The notes under the pieces are model-generated. The model made no database searches. It was not told the DNA's origin and was given only the letters and a program-made list of their open reading frames with translations. A program made the translations under genes and the position numbers. Below are positions 50,516-59,077 of a DNA stretch of 64,000 nt, one piece after another. Position 1 is the stretch's first letter, and the number at the start of each line of letters is the position of its first letter. This DNA comes from Pontibacter pamirensis (GTDB lineage: Bacteria > Bacteroidota > Bacteroidia > Cytophagales > Hymenobacteraceae). The stretch covers positions 1-64,000 of the forward strand of contig NZ_SSNI01000019.1 of NCBI RefSeq assembly GCF_010015475.1, in the 5' to 3' direction.

Positions 50516-50920
50516 TTATTTCTCAGCTTTAGCCGGGGCATAATCTACAACAAAGGCATCTTCCAGCACATTTAGCTGGCCCAGCAGTGCACCGAACTTC
50601 TTATGCTCAGGGTGCGGCAGGTACCTGTCCCGCGCTGCTGCATCTTCAAACGTCAACTGGTATACGTGGGTAAAGCCAAGGTTTTTGTTTTCCGGGCTGT
50701 CGTTAACGCCATGTTCATAGGCTGTAATTCCTGGAATTTTGTCTTTTAACTCACCAAAGGCCTGTGTCACTTGCTCTATTTGTGCAGGGGTTGCACTTGG
50801 CTTGTACTTAAAAACAACGATGTGTCGCATTGGTTCTTTTTCTGAACTTTGAAATCCTGAAAGAAATACAATGGCAGAGAATACCGCCAAAACTAAACTA
50901 ATACCTGTTGATTTTTTCAT
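50516..50920 (-). CDS. Dabb-domain (stress-responsive A/B barrel) protein with signal peptide
   Basis: The 134-residue protein starts with a signal or anchor (ISLVLAVFSAIVFLSGFQ). The rest is a Dabb domain: MRHIVVFKYKPSATPAQIEQ, FGELKDKIPGITAYEHGVND and FTHVYQLTFEDAAARDRYLP, HPEHKKF. Dabb domains form dimeric alpha/beta barrels; members are stress-induced or enzymes of unknown substrate. Its export is unusual for small Dabb proteins, although seen in Bacteroidota. It stands alone on the minus strand. Confidence 0.85.
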   Translation of the reverse strand: MKKSTGISLVLAVFSAIVFLSGFQSSEKEPMRHIVVFKYKPSATPAQIEQVTQAFGELKDKIPGITAYEHGVNDSPENKNLGFTHVYQLTFEDAAARDRYLPHPEHKKFGALLGQLNVLEDAFVVDYAPAKAEK

Positions 50921-51073
50921 GCTTTAATTTGCTATATGTGCCACCATAGTTAAAATTTATTCTAGTATAACTATAATTAACAGGATATACAAAATCATGA
51001 GCTGCATAAGCTGCCCTGGCCTGAAGTATTGTGGGGAGCTCCTGTGTGCCCCTGCACCAGAAGACAGTGTAAT

Positions 51074-51520
51074 CTAGTCTGCAGAGGAGGCACCCGTCTC
51101 CATCGAACTTTCCTGTTCCAAGGGTTGCTTTAACCACTCCATAGCCTCCGCTTCATTATTGAAGTCGCGGAGGGAAATGTCGCCGAGGCCGCCACTGCGC
51201 TTCAGCATCTGCTCCACTGCCATGTTGTTGAAGATGTCTTCAGAAACAATAGTGGCCACGCGGCGGAGCGGACTCGCCAGTACTTTAGGTATAAACTCTT
51301 CCACTGTCCATTGCTGGTCCTGCTGCCGGATGGCTCTCATTTTTCTGCGGTCGGAGAGCCAGCGGGTAATTCCATGCGTATTGGCGAATTCCAGGGTGTG
51401 GAGTGCCATAGCCCGGAGTTCATTACTGCTCACAAAGCCCTTCCATTGGCCTATACCCAGCTGCAGTTCCTCATCATAGCGCAGGCATATGTGTTCGTTC
51501 TCGAAGTATACTTTTAACAT
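51074..51520 (-). CDS. Hypothetical STAS-like protein, paralogue of 51966-52400
   Basis: The 148-residue soluble protein starts MLKVYFENEHICLRYDEELQ. Together with its paralogue at 51966-52400 it shows a common plan: strand (ICLRYDEELQLGIGQWKGFV), helix (ELRAMALHTLEFANTH), strand (WLSDRRKMRAIRQQDQQWTV), helix and a C-terminal helix (FNNEAEAMEWLKQPL). The fold resembles SpoIIAA/STAS-like regulators found in many copies in Hymenobacteraceae. No phosphoacceptor Ser is obvious. The two paralogues face the same direction with a broken Rieske gene between them. The role is unknown. Confidence 0.75.
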   Translation of the reverse strand: MLKVYFENEHICLRYDEELQLGIGQWKGFVSSNELRAMALHTLEFANTHGITRWLSDRRKMRAIRQQDQQWTVEEFIPKVLASPLRRVATIVSEDIFNNMAVEQMLKRSGGLGDISLRDFNNEAEAMEWLKQPLEQESSMETGASSAD

Positions 51521-51605
51521 GTCATCAAGGCTAGTGTCTTCACGTTACTGTAAAGGTAGTATGGGCTTAAGTGTTTATACGTGAAGTACGTATAAATCTA
51601 CTTTT

Positions 51606-51945
51606 ATGCGTCATAATAAAGCTTTTATGGCCTTAGGTGTAGTGTGTTTTGTAAGCGAAGCGAGGGCACTGAAGGATGTGAGGTCAAAGGAGATAAAGGC
51701 CGGGGAAGGCAAAACTGTTGAGATAAATGACGAAAAGTTGCCGGCATACATGGATGATACCGGGCAACTGCACGTATTGTCTTCTATCTGCACGCACATA
51801 GAATGCGTTGTGTATTTAATAATGCTGAGAAGATTTGAGACTGTCCCTGCCACGGTAGCCGTTTCTCGGTAGAGGTGCTGGAAGGCCCTGCTTACCACAA
51901 CCTGGCAAAGCCAGATGATGCAAAGAAGGGGAAAAGAAGTATAAA
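51606..51945 (+). pseudogene. Remnant of a Rieske [2Fe-2S] domain, probably from an FAD-dependent oxidoreductase
   Basis: The first frame has KDVRSKEIKAGEGKTVEIND, then LPAYMDDTGQLHVLSSICTH, the first Rieske motif (CTH). It leaves frame after GAATGCGTTGTG, and the next frame supplies FNNAEKI-stop-DCPCHGSRFSVEV, the second motif (CPCH), then LEGPAYHNLAKPDDAKK. The TGA at 51835-51837 stands where Trp is normally found. So there is one frameshift and one nonsense change, and the first 40 residues lack the rest of the flavoenzyme. It is a decayed C-terminal Rieske fragment. Confidence 0.75.
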
Positions 51946-51952
51946 CAAGTTA

Positions 51953-51986
51953 AGAGCCAGGGGCGCTAATCAGAGTCCCTGGCTCT
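51953..51986. terminator. Hairpin at the end of the minus-strand STAS-like gene
   Basis: AGAGCCAGGG (51953-51962) pairs with CCCTGGCTCT (51977-51986). Its right arm lies within the last codons of the minus-strand gene. Confidence 0.6.
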
Positions 51987-52400
51987 TTGTGCTTCAGGCA
52001 TCTCCCTCAGCCATGCCTCTGCCTCTTCTTCGCTTATAAAACTGCGTACTGTTAGCTCCTTGTCTGGGATGTTGGTTTTGTCGTAGATGGTTTCCACTGC
52101 CTCCCGGTTTTGCTCATTCTCAGAGGGAAGGTTAGCCAGCCGCAGCAAGGAGCTCTCCAGCAGTTTCGGCAAAAACACCCTTACGCTCCACTCCAGGTCG
52201 TCAGGGCGTATAGAGTTCATCCTGCGGTTATCACCAAGCCAGCCAATCAGCTCATGCCTGTCTATCAGGTCCAGGCACAGCAGAACTGCTTCCCTGTATT
52301 CAGCTCCTATTAAATCACCTTTCCATTCAGCTTTGCCCAGACAAAGATCCTTGTCGTAGTAGATGTTTACAAAGTTGTTCCTGAAGTAGATTTGTTCCAT
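51966..52400 (-). CDS. Hypothetical STAS-like protein, paralogue of 51074-51520
   Basis: The 144-residue protein starts MEQIYFRNNFVNIYYDKDLC. It shares with its neighbour the central segment WLGDNRRMNSIRPDDLEWSV and the layout IYYDKDLCLGKAEWKGDLIG, FLPKLLESSLLRLANLPSE and SFISEEEAEAWLREMPE. The pair is about 30 percent alike by eye, so the duplication is old. It has no signal peptide or membrane segment. The function is unknown; a scaffold or regulator role is suggested only by the fold. Confidence 0.75.
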   Translation of the reverse strand: MEQIYFRNNFVNIYYDKDLCLGKAEWKGDLIGAEYREAVLLCLDLIDRHELIGWLGDNRRMNSIRPDDLEWSVRVFLPKLLESSLLRLANLPSENEQNREAVETIYDKTNIPDKELTVRSFISEEEAEAWLREMPEAQRARDSD

Positions 52401-52495
52401 AGGTAATACTATGCTTATAGGCCATATAAAAACAGGAGTATAGCAAATAAAATATTCATTTTAACAAATACAAATACACGAGTCATGAGATGCTA

Positions 52496-52541
52496 TATAA
52501 AAGCAAAGGGGAGGCGCACGCGCCTCCCCTTTGCTTTTATA
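52496..52541. terminator. 21-bp perfect hairpin, probable terminator
   Basis: The arms at 52496-52516 and 52521-52541 are exact complements with a GC-rich top. It lies between divergent ends and would serve the minus-strand OmpA lipoprotein gene. Confidence 0.75.
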
Positions 52542-52596
52542 AATAGTTTTTGTTTGGACAATTCTTCATGTGCCAAAATTTACTTCAAGTTTTGCT

Positions 52597-52637
52597 GCTA
52601 CTACTCTTCTTACGCATCAGGTAAGAAAAGTAGTAGC
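52597..52637 (-). terminator. 17-bp hairpin downstream of the OmpA-like lipoprotein gene
   Basis: The arms at 52597-52613 and 52621-52637 pair with one mismatch that is a G-U wobble in minus-strand RNA, and a T-rich tail follows on that strand. It begins 19 bases after the stop codon at 52656. Confidence 0.65.
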
Positions 52638-52655
52638 GGTCATAGCCGAATTCGG

Positions 52656-53324
52656 TTAAGGCTGCTGCGCAGGAGTGGCCTGTGCTTCATCTCCTGTAGC
52701 CACAGCTATTGCCACCCGCCGGTTAAGCTGACGGCCACGGGCTGTCTCGTTTGTGGCTCTTGGTTGCTCCTCTCCTACGGCATGTATGGTCATGCGGGCA
52801 GGGTCTATGTCGGTGTTGTTCGCTAACCAGTCCTTCACGGTGTTGGCGCGCTCCGCCGCAAGTTGCTCATTGTAAGCAGCACTGGCAAGGGAGTCAGTGT
52901 GCCCATAAATTCTGATCGGGCCGCTTGGGCTTACCTCGTTAATAGACTCCGCTACACTGCGCAGCTTATCATCGGCACCTGCGCGTAACTGTGCCTTATC
53001 AAGGTCAAAGAGCACGCGCTCGTCCATGGTGTAAAGGTCATAACCCTGGCCACGGCGTATCTCTACGTCAGTGTCCGTAATGAGAGGGCTGGTTACAACA
53101 GGTGCATTCACATCAATACCAGTCCAGAAGGGTTCACCCATATCCTTTACCTCAAGGCCATCGGCAGTAAGTCTTTCCCGTGCTGCCATGTCTTCATACA
53201 TTAATGCGGTGTCTTCGGAGGCAATTTCTTGCACATCTCCGGTGTCTTCTACTTCCTGGTTTGTTTCACTGCAGCTAGCCAGAAGGCCCGCTGCCAGTAA
53301 CAGTGTCATTATTCTTGTACGCAT
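52656..53324 (-). CDS. OmpA-family lipoprotein
   Basis: The 222-residue protein has a lipoprotein signal (IMTLLLAAGLLASCSETN, Cys near residue 18). An acidic linker follows, then an OmpA C-terminal domain (about 100-210): RVLFDLDKAQLRAGADDKLR, IRIYGHTDSLASAAYNEQLA, ERANTVKDWLANNTDIDPAR, GRQLNRRVAIAVA. The Asp and Arg expected for diaminopimelate binding are present (TDS, NRRV). It probably links the outer membrane to peptidoglycan, like Pal. It is a single gene with two hairpins behind it. Confidence 0.88.
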   Translation of the reverse strand: MRTRIMTLLLAAGLLASCSETNQEVEDTGDVQEIASEDTALMYEDMAARERLTADGLEVKDMGEPFWTGIDVNAPVVTSPLITDTDVEIRRGQGYDLYTMDERVLFDLDKAQLRAGADDKLRSVAESINEVSPSGPIRIYGHTDSLASAAYNEQLAAERANTVKDWLANNTDIDPARMTIHAVGEEQPRATNETARGRQLNRRVAIAVATGDEAQATPAQQP

Positions 53325-53884
53325 AGTTTTATTTGTTTTAGTTGCCTAATTGTATTGGGTGGATGTACGGGTGGTTTTAAGATGTTGTTCTGTGTTCTGG
53401 TTCTGTGCTTACACTGCAGGCAGCTGCCAGAAGCAGATTTCTACCTTCATTCTGAGCTTTTTCTTTAATAGTTTTATGCTGCTCAGGGACTGACTGAAGT
53501 GGGGGAGAAACAGGGGGTATGTTTTGTTAATGCGAATTTTTGTCTACCGCCACAATTTCTGTACAGCTATTCTGCTGGCAGCCTTCCAGGGCCAGGGTGG
53601 TAGCTCCAGAAATCTGTTGGCTGTAGCTACTACGCTCATGCAGAATGCTCCCTAAAGCAACCCTATGATTAGACAATCTTTGATTATAGTTTTTATACGC
53701 TGCTGCATGCATATTGTACTATACCCTTTAATATTATTTAAATAGTATGACAATTTGACCTTGGTTTTGTTGCCCTTTCTTAATTCCAAGGCCATTTTGG
53801 CACAATATAAATTGGATTGACTTCATAAGGTAATTGGCATTGCATTTGCAATATTCTCTTTGTAAACGAAAAGAGGAGAAAGAG
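53325..53884. other. Gap before the HSP20-like gene
   Basis: No supported gene is seen. A minus-strand frame at 53527-53712 shows no domain. ATTGCATTTGCAAT at 53839-53852, 33 bases before the HSP20 start, is a short palindrome that could be a regulator site. Confidence 0.4.
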
Positions 53885-54271
53885 ATGAAATTGATAAAAG
53901 ATAAAGAACTACTCAAGAACATAGCGCTGCAAATCGATTTGCTGAACACTTTGGGAGGCGGCGTGAGCGAGACGTATATTGATATAAAGAAATACAAAAA
54001 AGGAGCTGTTATCAATGTTTGGGCAGCCGGTGTAGACCCAGAGGCATTCAAAGTAGTGCTTCATGACAATAACCTGACTGTTTTTTCTGTGCTGCAAAGC
54101 AGGGAGAACTCGGAAATGGCCGCCCCTTTGTTTAACCGCATGTTTATGCTGCCTCCGCAGGTAGATTTAAGACGCGTTGAAGCGGTATACCAGAAAGGTC
54201 AACTGATGGTAAAGCTACCTTACCATGAAAGCACAGGCCAACCAAGAGAGATTGATATCAAACAACTATAA
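53885..54271 (+). CDS. HSP20/alpha-crystallin-like protein
   Basis: The ATG at 53885, preceded by a purine-rich AGAGGAGAAAGAG, is used rather than an upstream ATG at 53834. The 128-residue protein has an alpha-crystallin-like beta-sandwich: SETYIDIKKYKKGAVINVWA, GVDPEAFKVVLHDNNLTVFS, MAAPLFNRMFMLPPQVDLRR, VEAVYQKGQLMVKLPYHEST. The strand QVDLRRVEAVYQKGQLMVKL corresponds to the conserved A-x-x-x-n-G-v-L motif of small heat-shock proteins, with GQL in place of GVL. It likely holds unfolded proteins. A strong terminator follows. Confidence 0.8.
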   Translation: MKLIKDKELLKNIALQIDLLNTLGGGVSETYIDIKKYKKGAVINVWAAGVDPEAFKVVLHDNNLTVFSVLQSRENSEMAAPLFNRMFMLPPQVDLRRVEAVYQKGQLMVKLPYHESTGQPREIDIKQL

Positions 54272-54279
54272 GAGACATT

Positions 54280-54321
54280 AAAACAAAGAAGGCTGCCGTA
54301 ACAGGCAGCCTTCTTTGTTTT
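54280..54321. terminator. 18-bp perfect terminator hairpin
   Basis: The arms at 54280-54297 and 54304-54321 pair perfectly around GTAACA. It lies between convergent genes and can serve both. Confidence 0.9.
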
Positions 54322-54336
54322 AGCCGATAGCTACAG

Positions 54337-54597
54337 CTACGATAAAAATTTAGCTTTGATAATGGAAGTCAGGAAATCATATACCTCCACTGTTTCTTTA
54401 TCAAAGTCAAAGGTTTTATAAGCTTCGGCAGATGACTTTACTACACGGCAGCCATTCTCTATCATCATAAAGATGAGCTCACGAAGGCGGTACGGGTGAC
54501 CAGCTATGTTTAGCATACACACCGCATCGCTACTTTCTACATGAAGGAACATGTGCTGCACCTGGCTTTCATCGGCCATTATACTTTCTTCAGACAT
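54337..54597 (-). CDS. Small hypothetical protein
   Basis: An 86-residue protein starting MSEESIMADESQVQHMFLHV. It looks coding: a mixed alpha/beta pattern (AVCMLNIAGHPYRLRELIFM, MIENGCRVVKSSAEAYKTFD) and no membrane segment. No family is recognised. It ends into the shared terminator and has no operon neighbour within 240 bases. Confidence 0.55.
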   Translation of the reverse strand: MSEESIMADESQVQHMFLHVESSDAVCMLNIAGHPYRLRELIFMMIENGCRVVKSSAEAYKTFDFDKETVEVYDFLTSIIKAKFLS

Positions 54598-54837
54598 AGG
54601 TACTATATTATAGTTGCGCGGGCTTTATCACTCAAGCAAATTCTATACACAAAAAGTGCCAGGTCAATCAGGTTACTAAGTTCCCGGTGTAAACTCTTTA
54701 ATAAAGTAGGTTTCAATCTAGTATAGGCACAATACCTGCAGCCTTTCAGAAGGCAAGTGGAGCATTACGCAAAGCTTTGGCGGTATAACAGAACCTGACC
54801 ATAATTGTTTGCGGCCTGTCGGGGTGAAGCTGTGACT

Positions 54838-55017
54838 TTAGCGACGTGGGTGTTCGTTCCGCCACCCCACTATAAACAGTATAAACCAGATAGAATACAG
54901 CGGAGACAAAATAGAAGCAAAATACGGGTCTACGGCAAAAAACAAAATCACCTGCAGCAATAGGTTCAGGACTAATCCAATTGCGGCGATTCTATAATAG
55001 CGATTTTCAATTTTCAT
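54838..55017 (-). CDS. Small membrane protein with two helices
   Basis: From the ATG at 55017 the protein has 59 residues, with two hydrophobic helices (IAAIGLVLNLLLQVILFFAV, SPLYSIWFILFIVGW) and a basic end (RNEHPRR). The longer frame from 55299 is open, but its first 94 residues have no coding character. Bases 55018-55317 are otherwise empty. The function is unknown. Confidence 0.5.
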   Translation of the reverse strand: MKIENRYYRIAAIGLVLNLLLQVILFFAVDPYFASILSPLYSIWFILFIVGWRNEHPRR

Positions 55018-55317
55018 GCTCAGGTATACGCCACCGCCTCTAAAAAGCTGAAGGTATTTCTCCCGCAGCAGCTCCTGCCTCAAGCTACCACACTTCATTT
55101 CTGAAATTAAAAGCTCTGTGCGAATAGCTCCTGCTCGTGTAGGAGGGCAGGATGTTGGCTTCTTAAGGTAAAATGTCAGACGGTTTTTAAAATAGCGCAA
55201 GGCAGAAAAGGTGCTCGGGGAGTAAACCATGTGAGTTCTGAAAAAGTGATTACGACTTTTTAGAAACACAATGCGGTAATAGGAAAGCAGATGGATCACA
55301 AATACCCACCCATTTCT

Positions 55318-55545
55318 TTATGGGCGGGTATTCATTAAACGAAAAGCCTGTGCTCTTGTAATGTCCTTTTCTATAACAACAGGAGGGTTGTCGTCTTTGG
55401 CCACTACCAGTTTATAAATGTTCTTGCCATCCTGGTAATAGATAAAAGCAGTGAGGTTTTCATAGCCTACACTAAATATCTTTCTGGCCTCCCCCTCGCT
55501 ATACAATTTATAATTATCTAATCTTATGTTGCGTATTAACTTCAT
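55318..55545 (-). CDS. Small hypothetical protein
   Basis: A 75-residue protein (LIRNIRLDNYKLYSEGEARK, FIYYQDGKNIYKLVVAKDDN, VVIEKDITRAQAFRLMNTR) with a beta-rich middle. It is soluble and of unrecognised family. A hairpin at its 3' end (55301-55312 with 55321-55332) overlaps its last codons. Confidence 0.55.
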   Translation of the reverse strand: MKLIRNIRLDNYKLYSEGEARKIFSVGYENLTAFIYYQDGKNIYKLVVAKDDNPPVVIEKDITRAQAFRLMNTRP

Positions 55546-55803
55546 GTCCCAGCAGTCTCCTGGTATTTTAACGGTATATGCCCCTGCTTTGGTTACAAAA
55601 AAGCTTAAAATTTAGCGGGAGAATCAGTAATTCTGTACTATCCCACCAATGTCTATAAGTGTACTTATAAGAATGAGGACTGCTTTTTAGTTTCTGAGTC
55701 TTATATTTGTTCCCTTGTATACAAGTAGATACAGTGCAAAAAGACTGGGCTAGGCACAGCTCGAGGTGACTCTTTTATTTTTTCGATTTTGCCCACAGGT
55801 ACT

Positions 55804-56235
55804 ATGGCAACTTATATTGTACGCGAGGTAAAGGGTTTGCCTGAAATGCTGGCGCAGCATCCTCTCATCCTGCAGCTAAACCCACATATGGGCCTGCCCC
55901 GCTACGAGCAACTTCTGCGGCAGATGCTTCAAAATGGCTATCGCATGGTGGGCGCTTTTGATGAAGCAGGCAACTGCGTAGGCCTTTCGGGGTTCTGGAT
56001 CAGTGCCAAGTTGTATAGCGGCAAATACCTGGAGGCGGATAACTTTGTGGTGGATGCAGCACACCGCTCAGGAGGAGTGGGCAAACTGCTGTCTGACTGG
56101 ATGCTGGAGGAGGCGCAGCGCCACCATTGCGATACCTTAATGTTGGATGCTTACGTTACAAACAGTGCCGCTCACCGTTTCTACTTCCGGGAGGGTTTTC
56201 ACGTAAAGAGTTTCCATTTTTTCAAAAGCCTTTAA
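55804..56235 (+). CDS. GNAT-family acetyltransferase
   Basis: The ATG at 55804 is chosen over a TTG at 55789. The 143-residue protein has the GNAT core: VGLSGFWISAKLYSGKYLEA, then the acetyl-CoA binding AAHRSGGVGKLLSDWMLEEA (RxxGxG/A motif), then LDAYVTNSAAHRFYFREGFH, the typical end of a GNAT domain. It probably acetylates a small molecule or protein amine. The next gene starts 2 bases after its stop, so the two are likely cotranscribed. A possible promoter box TATATTTG lies at 55702-55709. Confidence 0.9.
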   Translation: MATYIVREVKGLPEMLAQHPLILQLNPHMGLPRYEQLLRQMLQNGYRMVGAFDEAGNCVGLSGFWISAKLYSGKYLEADNFVVDAAHRSGGVGKLLSDWMLEEAQRHHCDTLMLDAYVTNSAAHRFYFREGFHVKSFHFFKSL

Positions 56236-56237
56236 AC

Positions 56238-56543
56238 ATGAATACTGGCAAATACAGCTGGGTACTCTGGTTATTTTACTTCCTTATATTTGAGACAGTC
56301 GTTTTCTTCGGGCTTCAGTGGCTCTTGTCCGGCATGGGGCTTAGCAACCAGTACCAGGCCGAAAATACAATTGTACCCAACTGGGTTAAGGCAGTAACGT
56401 TTATACTATTATACCTGCTTTGTCTTTTGTTTATGGTGATGCTGATAAGCAACATGGTGCCCAGCAAGCACCGCAGGAATTTAATGTTTTGGGTGTACCT
56501 GGCACTATTAGGTATGGTTGTGATGTTATTTGTACTCTTTTGA
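56238..56543 (+). CDS. Small membrane protein
   Basis: From the ATG at 56238 the protein has 101 residues with three transmembrane helices (WVLWLFYFLIFETVVFFGL, AVTFILLYLLCLLFMVMLI, LMFWVYLALLGMVVMLFVLF). It starts 2 bases after the GNAT gene, so it is likely translated from the same mRNA. The family is not recognised. Confidence 0.6.
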   Translation: MNTGKYSWVLWLFYFLIFETVVFFGLQWLLSGMGLSNQYQAENTIVPNWVKAVTFILLYLLCLLFMVMLISNMVPSKHRRNLMFWVYLALLGMVVMLFVLF

Positions 56544-56597
56544 GGCAAAGCCACTACTAAAAGAGCACAATATTTTTAACTTTTTTGTGTTATTAAA

Positions 56598-57359
56598 ATG
56601 ATGAAACATAGCTATTTAATCCTGATACTCTGCCTTCTGACCGGCTATGCCAGCGTAGCACAGACGGAAAGTGACCGCCCGGGCAGACAGTTTATACAGC
56701 TCCAAAGTGGAGACGTTGTATATGGTAACAAAATTCAGTATAAATCCCCCATCTTCAAATCAAGCCATTTTCTGGTAGATGATTCGCTGAAGTACAACCC
56801 CAGCATGGTAAATGCTTTTCAGAACAACGAAGGCTTTTTTGCCCGTGTTGAGGCTGGCAACAGCCAAGACAGTTTTGCCAAGCGCATACTGGATGGCCCT
56901 CGAATTGATCGGTTTTACACCAGCCGCACGACCTATAACTATGGCTACTCTCCTTACGGCTATGGCTATTCTCCTTACGGCATGGGAGGACCACGCAGCA
57001 GCCGCAGGCGTATCTACTTCTTTTCAAAAGACAACGGGCCGCTTTACCTGGTAAACTATGAGAATCTGGAGCAGGTGCTTGCTGATAATGCGTCCAGTAT
57101 GGCACTGCTTCGCAAACACAAAAAGGACAAGCTCATCAACACAGGAATTAGCATACTTGGCGGAGGTTTGCTGGCGGCCGGGGCTATATCCTCTTTCAGC
57201 AACTCGCAGGATATTACCAACGGTGGCAATGTGAGCATTTCCCCGCTGATGTATGCGGGAGCCGGTGTGCTGGGTGCCCAGTTCGTCATCAACCTCTTCC
57301 AGAAAGACAAACTGACACAGGCCATGGAGGTATACAATTATCAACTTAAGCAGCAATAA
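56598..57359 (+). CDS. Exported protein with tandem YGYSPYG repeats
   Basis: The 253-residue protein has a signal peptide (SYLILILCLLTGYASVAQ). The mature part begins with a small beta domain (FIQLQSGDVVYGNKIQYKSP), then a Tyr/Gly-rich stretch (NYGYSPYGYGYSPYGMGGPR), and two membrane-like segments near the C-terminus (INTGISILGGGLLAAGAISS, ISPLMYAGAGVLGAQFVINL). It probably sits in the envelope. A related layout (short exported protein with a DUF-like core and glycine-tyrosine repeats) is common in Cytophagales, but no role is known. Confidence 0.7.
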   Translation: MMKHSYLILILCLLTGYASVAQTESDRPGRQFIQLQSGDVVYGNKIQYKSPIFKSSHFLVDDSLKYNPSMVNAFQNNEGFFARVEAGNSQDSFAKRILDGPRIDRFYTSRTTYNYGYSPYGYGYSPYGMGGPRSSRRRIYFFSKDNGPLYLVNYENLEQVLADNASSMALLRKHKKDKLINTGISILGGGLLAAGAISSFSNSQDITNGGNVSISPLMYAGAGVLGAQFVINLFQKDKLTQAMEVYNYQLKQQ

Positions 57360-57378
57360 GCAAAGCTGAAAGAAAGAC

Positions 57379-57418
57379 AAAAGCCGGAGTAGCCTGTAAA
57401 GCTGCTCCGGCTTTTTTT
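57379..57418. terminator. Terminator hairpin between convergent genes
   Basis: AAAAGCCGGAG (57379-57389) pairs with CTCCGGCTTTT (57405-57415), followed by further T. It serves the YGYSPYG gene and possibly the minus-strand gene ending at 57440. Confidence 0.85.
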
Positions 57419-57439
57419 ATCAGCCAATGCTGCTGAGCT

Positions 57440-57790
57440 TTACAGCTGCTGTAGTGCCTGCTGCATCTTTTTAGGTAGCTTAGCCGCTACCAACTTATAT
57501 GCCTCCCGGGCATGCTGTATCCATTCCTGCTTCGTCAGGTGGTGTATGTTTTCTGCTAATACCCAATGGTTCCTCGCCAGGTAGGGTGCCGGGGCAAAGC
57601 CTGAGCGCTCGGTCATGGCAGCAAACCCTTCCGGTGTAGCCTTGAAGGAGGCTGTAGTGGGAGACTGGTTCAGACCCACGGCCAGAAACATTTTGCCCCC
57701 TACGCAAAAGCATAAGTCATTTTCCCATTTGATATCCTCTGTTACGCCGGGTAACTCCCGGCAAATGCCCTGTAGTTCTTCTATCAACAT
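57440..57790 (-). CDS. MmcQ/YjbR-family protein
   Basis: The 116-residue protein has the MmcQ/YjbR fold signature: LQGICRELPGVTEDIKWEND, LCFCVGGKMFLAVGLNQSP, SFKATPEGFAAMTERSGFAP, PYLARNHWVLAENIHHLTKQ. It resembles double-wing DNA-binding proteins of unknown function (DUF419). It is a single gene, with no partner nearby. Confidence 0.9.
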   Translation of the reverse strand: MLIEELQGICRELPGVTEDIKWENDLCFCVGGKMFLAVGLNQSPTTASFKATPEGFAAMTERSGFAPAPYLARNHWVLAENIHHLTKQEWIQHAREAYKLVAAKLPKKMQQALQQL

Positions 57791-57910
57791 CGTATAATTT
57801 TCTGATGTAGGTATATTAGCATATTTTCGCTGCCAATTTAGGAGTTTTATAATTTTGCGACTGTAAAAGTTTAACTTTGGGCTTAGTCAAACCAGGCTGT
57901 TGCGTTACCT

Positions 57911-58615
57911 ATGGAGAATTTACTGCTGCTGCATGGCGCCCTTAGCGCCGCCTCTACCATGGAACCTCTTGCGCATGCCCTGCAGAAACAGTTTCAGGTT
58001 CATACGCTGGATTTTACAGGCCATGGGGGGAGGACTCTCCCGCAGGAGCCCTTCAGCATGCAGTTGTTTGTGCAGGATATTCTCCAACTGCTGGAGGAAA
58101 AGGAAATCAGCAGTACGCATATCTTTGGCTATAGCATGGGCGGTTATGCCGCCTTATGCCTGGCGCAGCAGCACCCGCAGCGCGTGAAAAGCATTTTTAC
58201 GCTGGCTACTAAGTTTGCCTGGTCCCCGGAAACGGCAGCAAAAGAGACGAAGCTACTGAACCCGGAAAAAATAGAGGAGAAGGTGCCTGCTTTTGCACAG
58301 GCGCTGGCTTTGCGGCACCATCCGGTGCACTGGAAGCAGGTAATGCATAAAACTGCTGAAATGATGCTGCACCTAGGGGAGCAGCCCGCCCTTACCTCCG
58401 ATGTGCTGCCGCAGATACAGGTGCCCATACACGTAGCCGTGGGCGACCAGGACAACATGGTGAGCGTGGAGGAGACGCTCTGGGCGTACCGGCAGCTTCC
58501 AAAGGCACAACTGCAGGTGCTTCCGGCTACACGCCATCCCCTCGAAACTGTTTCTGTGGATAAGTTAAACCAGGAAATCAGGCAATTCATCAGTCAGGCA
58601 ACCGTTTTAATATAA
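57911..58615 (+). CDS. Small alpha/beta hydrolase
   Basis: The 234-residue protein begins MENLLLLHGALSAASTMEPL with the oxyanion-hole HGA. It has the nucleophile elbow FGYSMGGYAAL (Ser), Asp in VAVGDQDNMVSV and His in VLPATRHPLETVS. Its short cap and size match MenH/YfbB-like or RutD-like hydrolases. No thiamine- or menaquinone-pathway gene is near. It is 19 bases upstream of the RlpA-like gene on the same strand and may share its mRNA. Confidence 0.85.
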   Translation: MENLLLLHGALSAASTMEPLAHALQKQFQVHTLDFTGHGGRTLPQEPFSMQLFVQDILQLLEEKEISSTHIFGYSMGGYAALCLAQQHPQRVKSIFTLATKFAWSPETAAKETKLLNPEKIEEKVPAFAQALALRHHPVHWKQVMHKTAEMMLHLGEQPALTSDVLPQIQVPIHVAVGDQDNMVSVEETLWAYRQLPKAQLQVLPATRHPLETVSVDKLNQEIRQFISQATVLI

Positions 58616-58633
58616 AAATATCAGCATAAATCT

Positions 58634-59077
58634 ATGTTACAGTCCTTACGCCCCATTTCTACACCCTTACATGCTGCTGCTACCTGGGCAAAACACGCAA
58701 TAGCCGCCGGCTGTGTGGCCGTTTGCCTTTCCTCCTGTGCCAGCTCGGAACCGGCTTTTGGGGAGCGTGGCTATACCGAGGAGGGAAAAGCTTCTTACTA
58801 TGCCCGCAAGTTTCAGGGCCGTGACATGGCCAATGGCCAGCCATACCGCCGGGGAAAGATGACCGCCGCACACCGCACGCTGCCCCTGGGAACCAAGGTG
58901 AAGGTGACCAACGTTAAAACAAATAAGAGCGTGAAGGTGAAAATTACAGACAGAGGCCCCTTTATAAAAGGACGAATCGTTGATTTATCAGAAAAGGCGG
59001 CGAGGCGGCTGGACTTCATAAAAGCAGGTGTAGTGCCTGTAGAGTTAAAAGTAATTAAACCTGCCAAAGGCAAGTAA
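58634..59077 (+). CDS. rlpA: RlpA-like lipoprotein with a double-psi beta-barrel
   Basis: The 147-residue protein has a lipoprotein signal (AIAAGCVAVCLSSCASSE, Cys near residue 36). The DPBB domain has the family motifs GKASYYARKFQGRDMANGQP, MTAAHRTLPLGTKVKVTNVK, VKVKITDRGPFIKGRIVDLS and AARRLDF. RlpA-type proteins cut peptidoglycan strands lacking peptides, or bind them, at division sites. It lacks the SPOR domain found in Pseudomonas RlpA, as usual for the short Bacteroidota versions. Confidence 0.88.
   Translation: MLQSLRPISTPLHAAATWAKHAIAAGCVAVCLSSCASSEPAFGERGYTEEGKASYYARKFQGRDMANGQPYRRGKMTAAHRTLPLGTKVKVTNVKTNKSVKVKITDRGPFIKGRIVDLSEKAARRLDFIKAGVVPVELKVIKPAKGK

Noticed and set aside
53527..53712. 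61-codon minus-strand frame
   Set aside because: It has no domain, no start context and no conserved pattern; chance frame is likelier.
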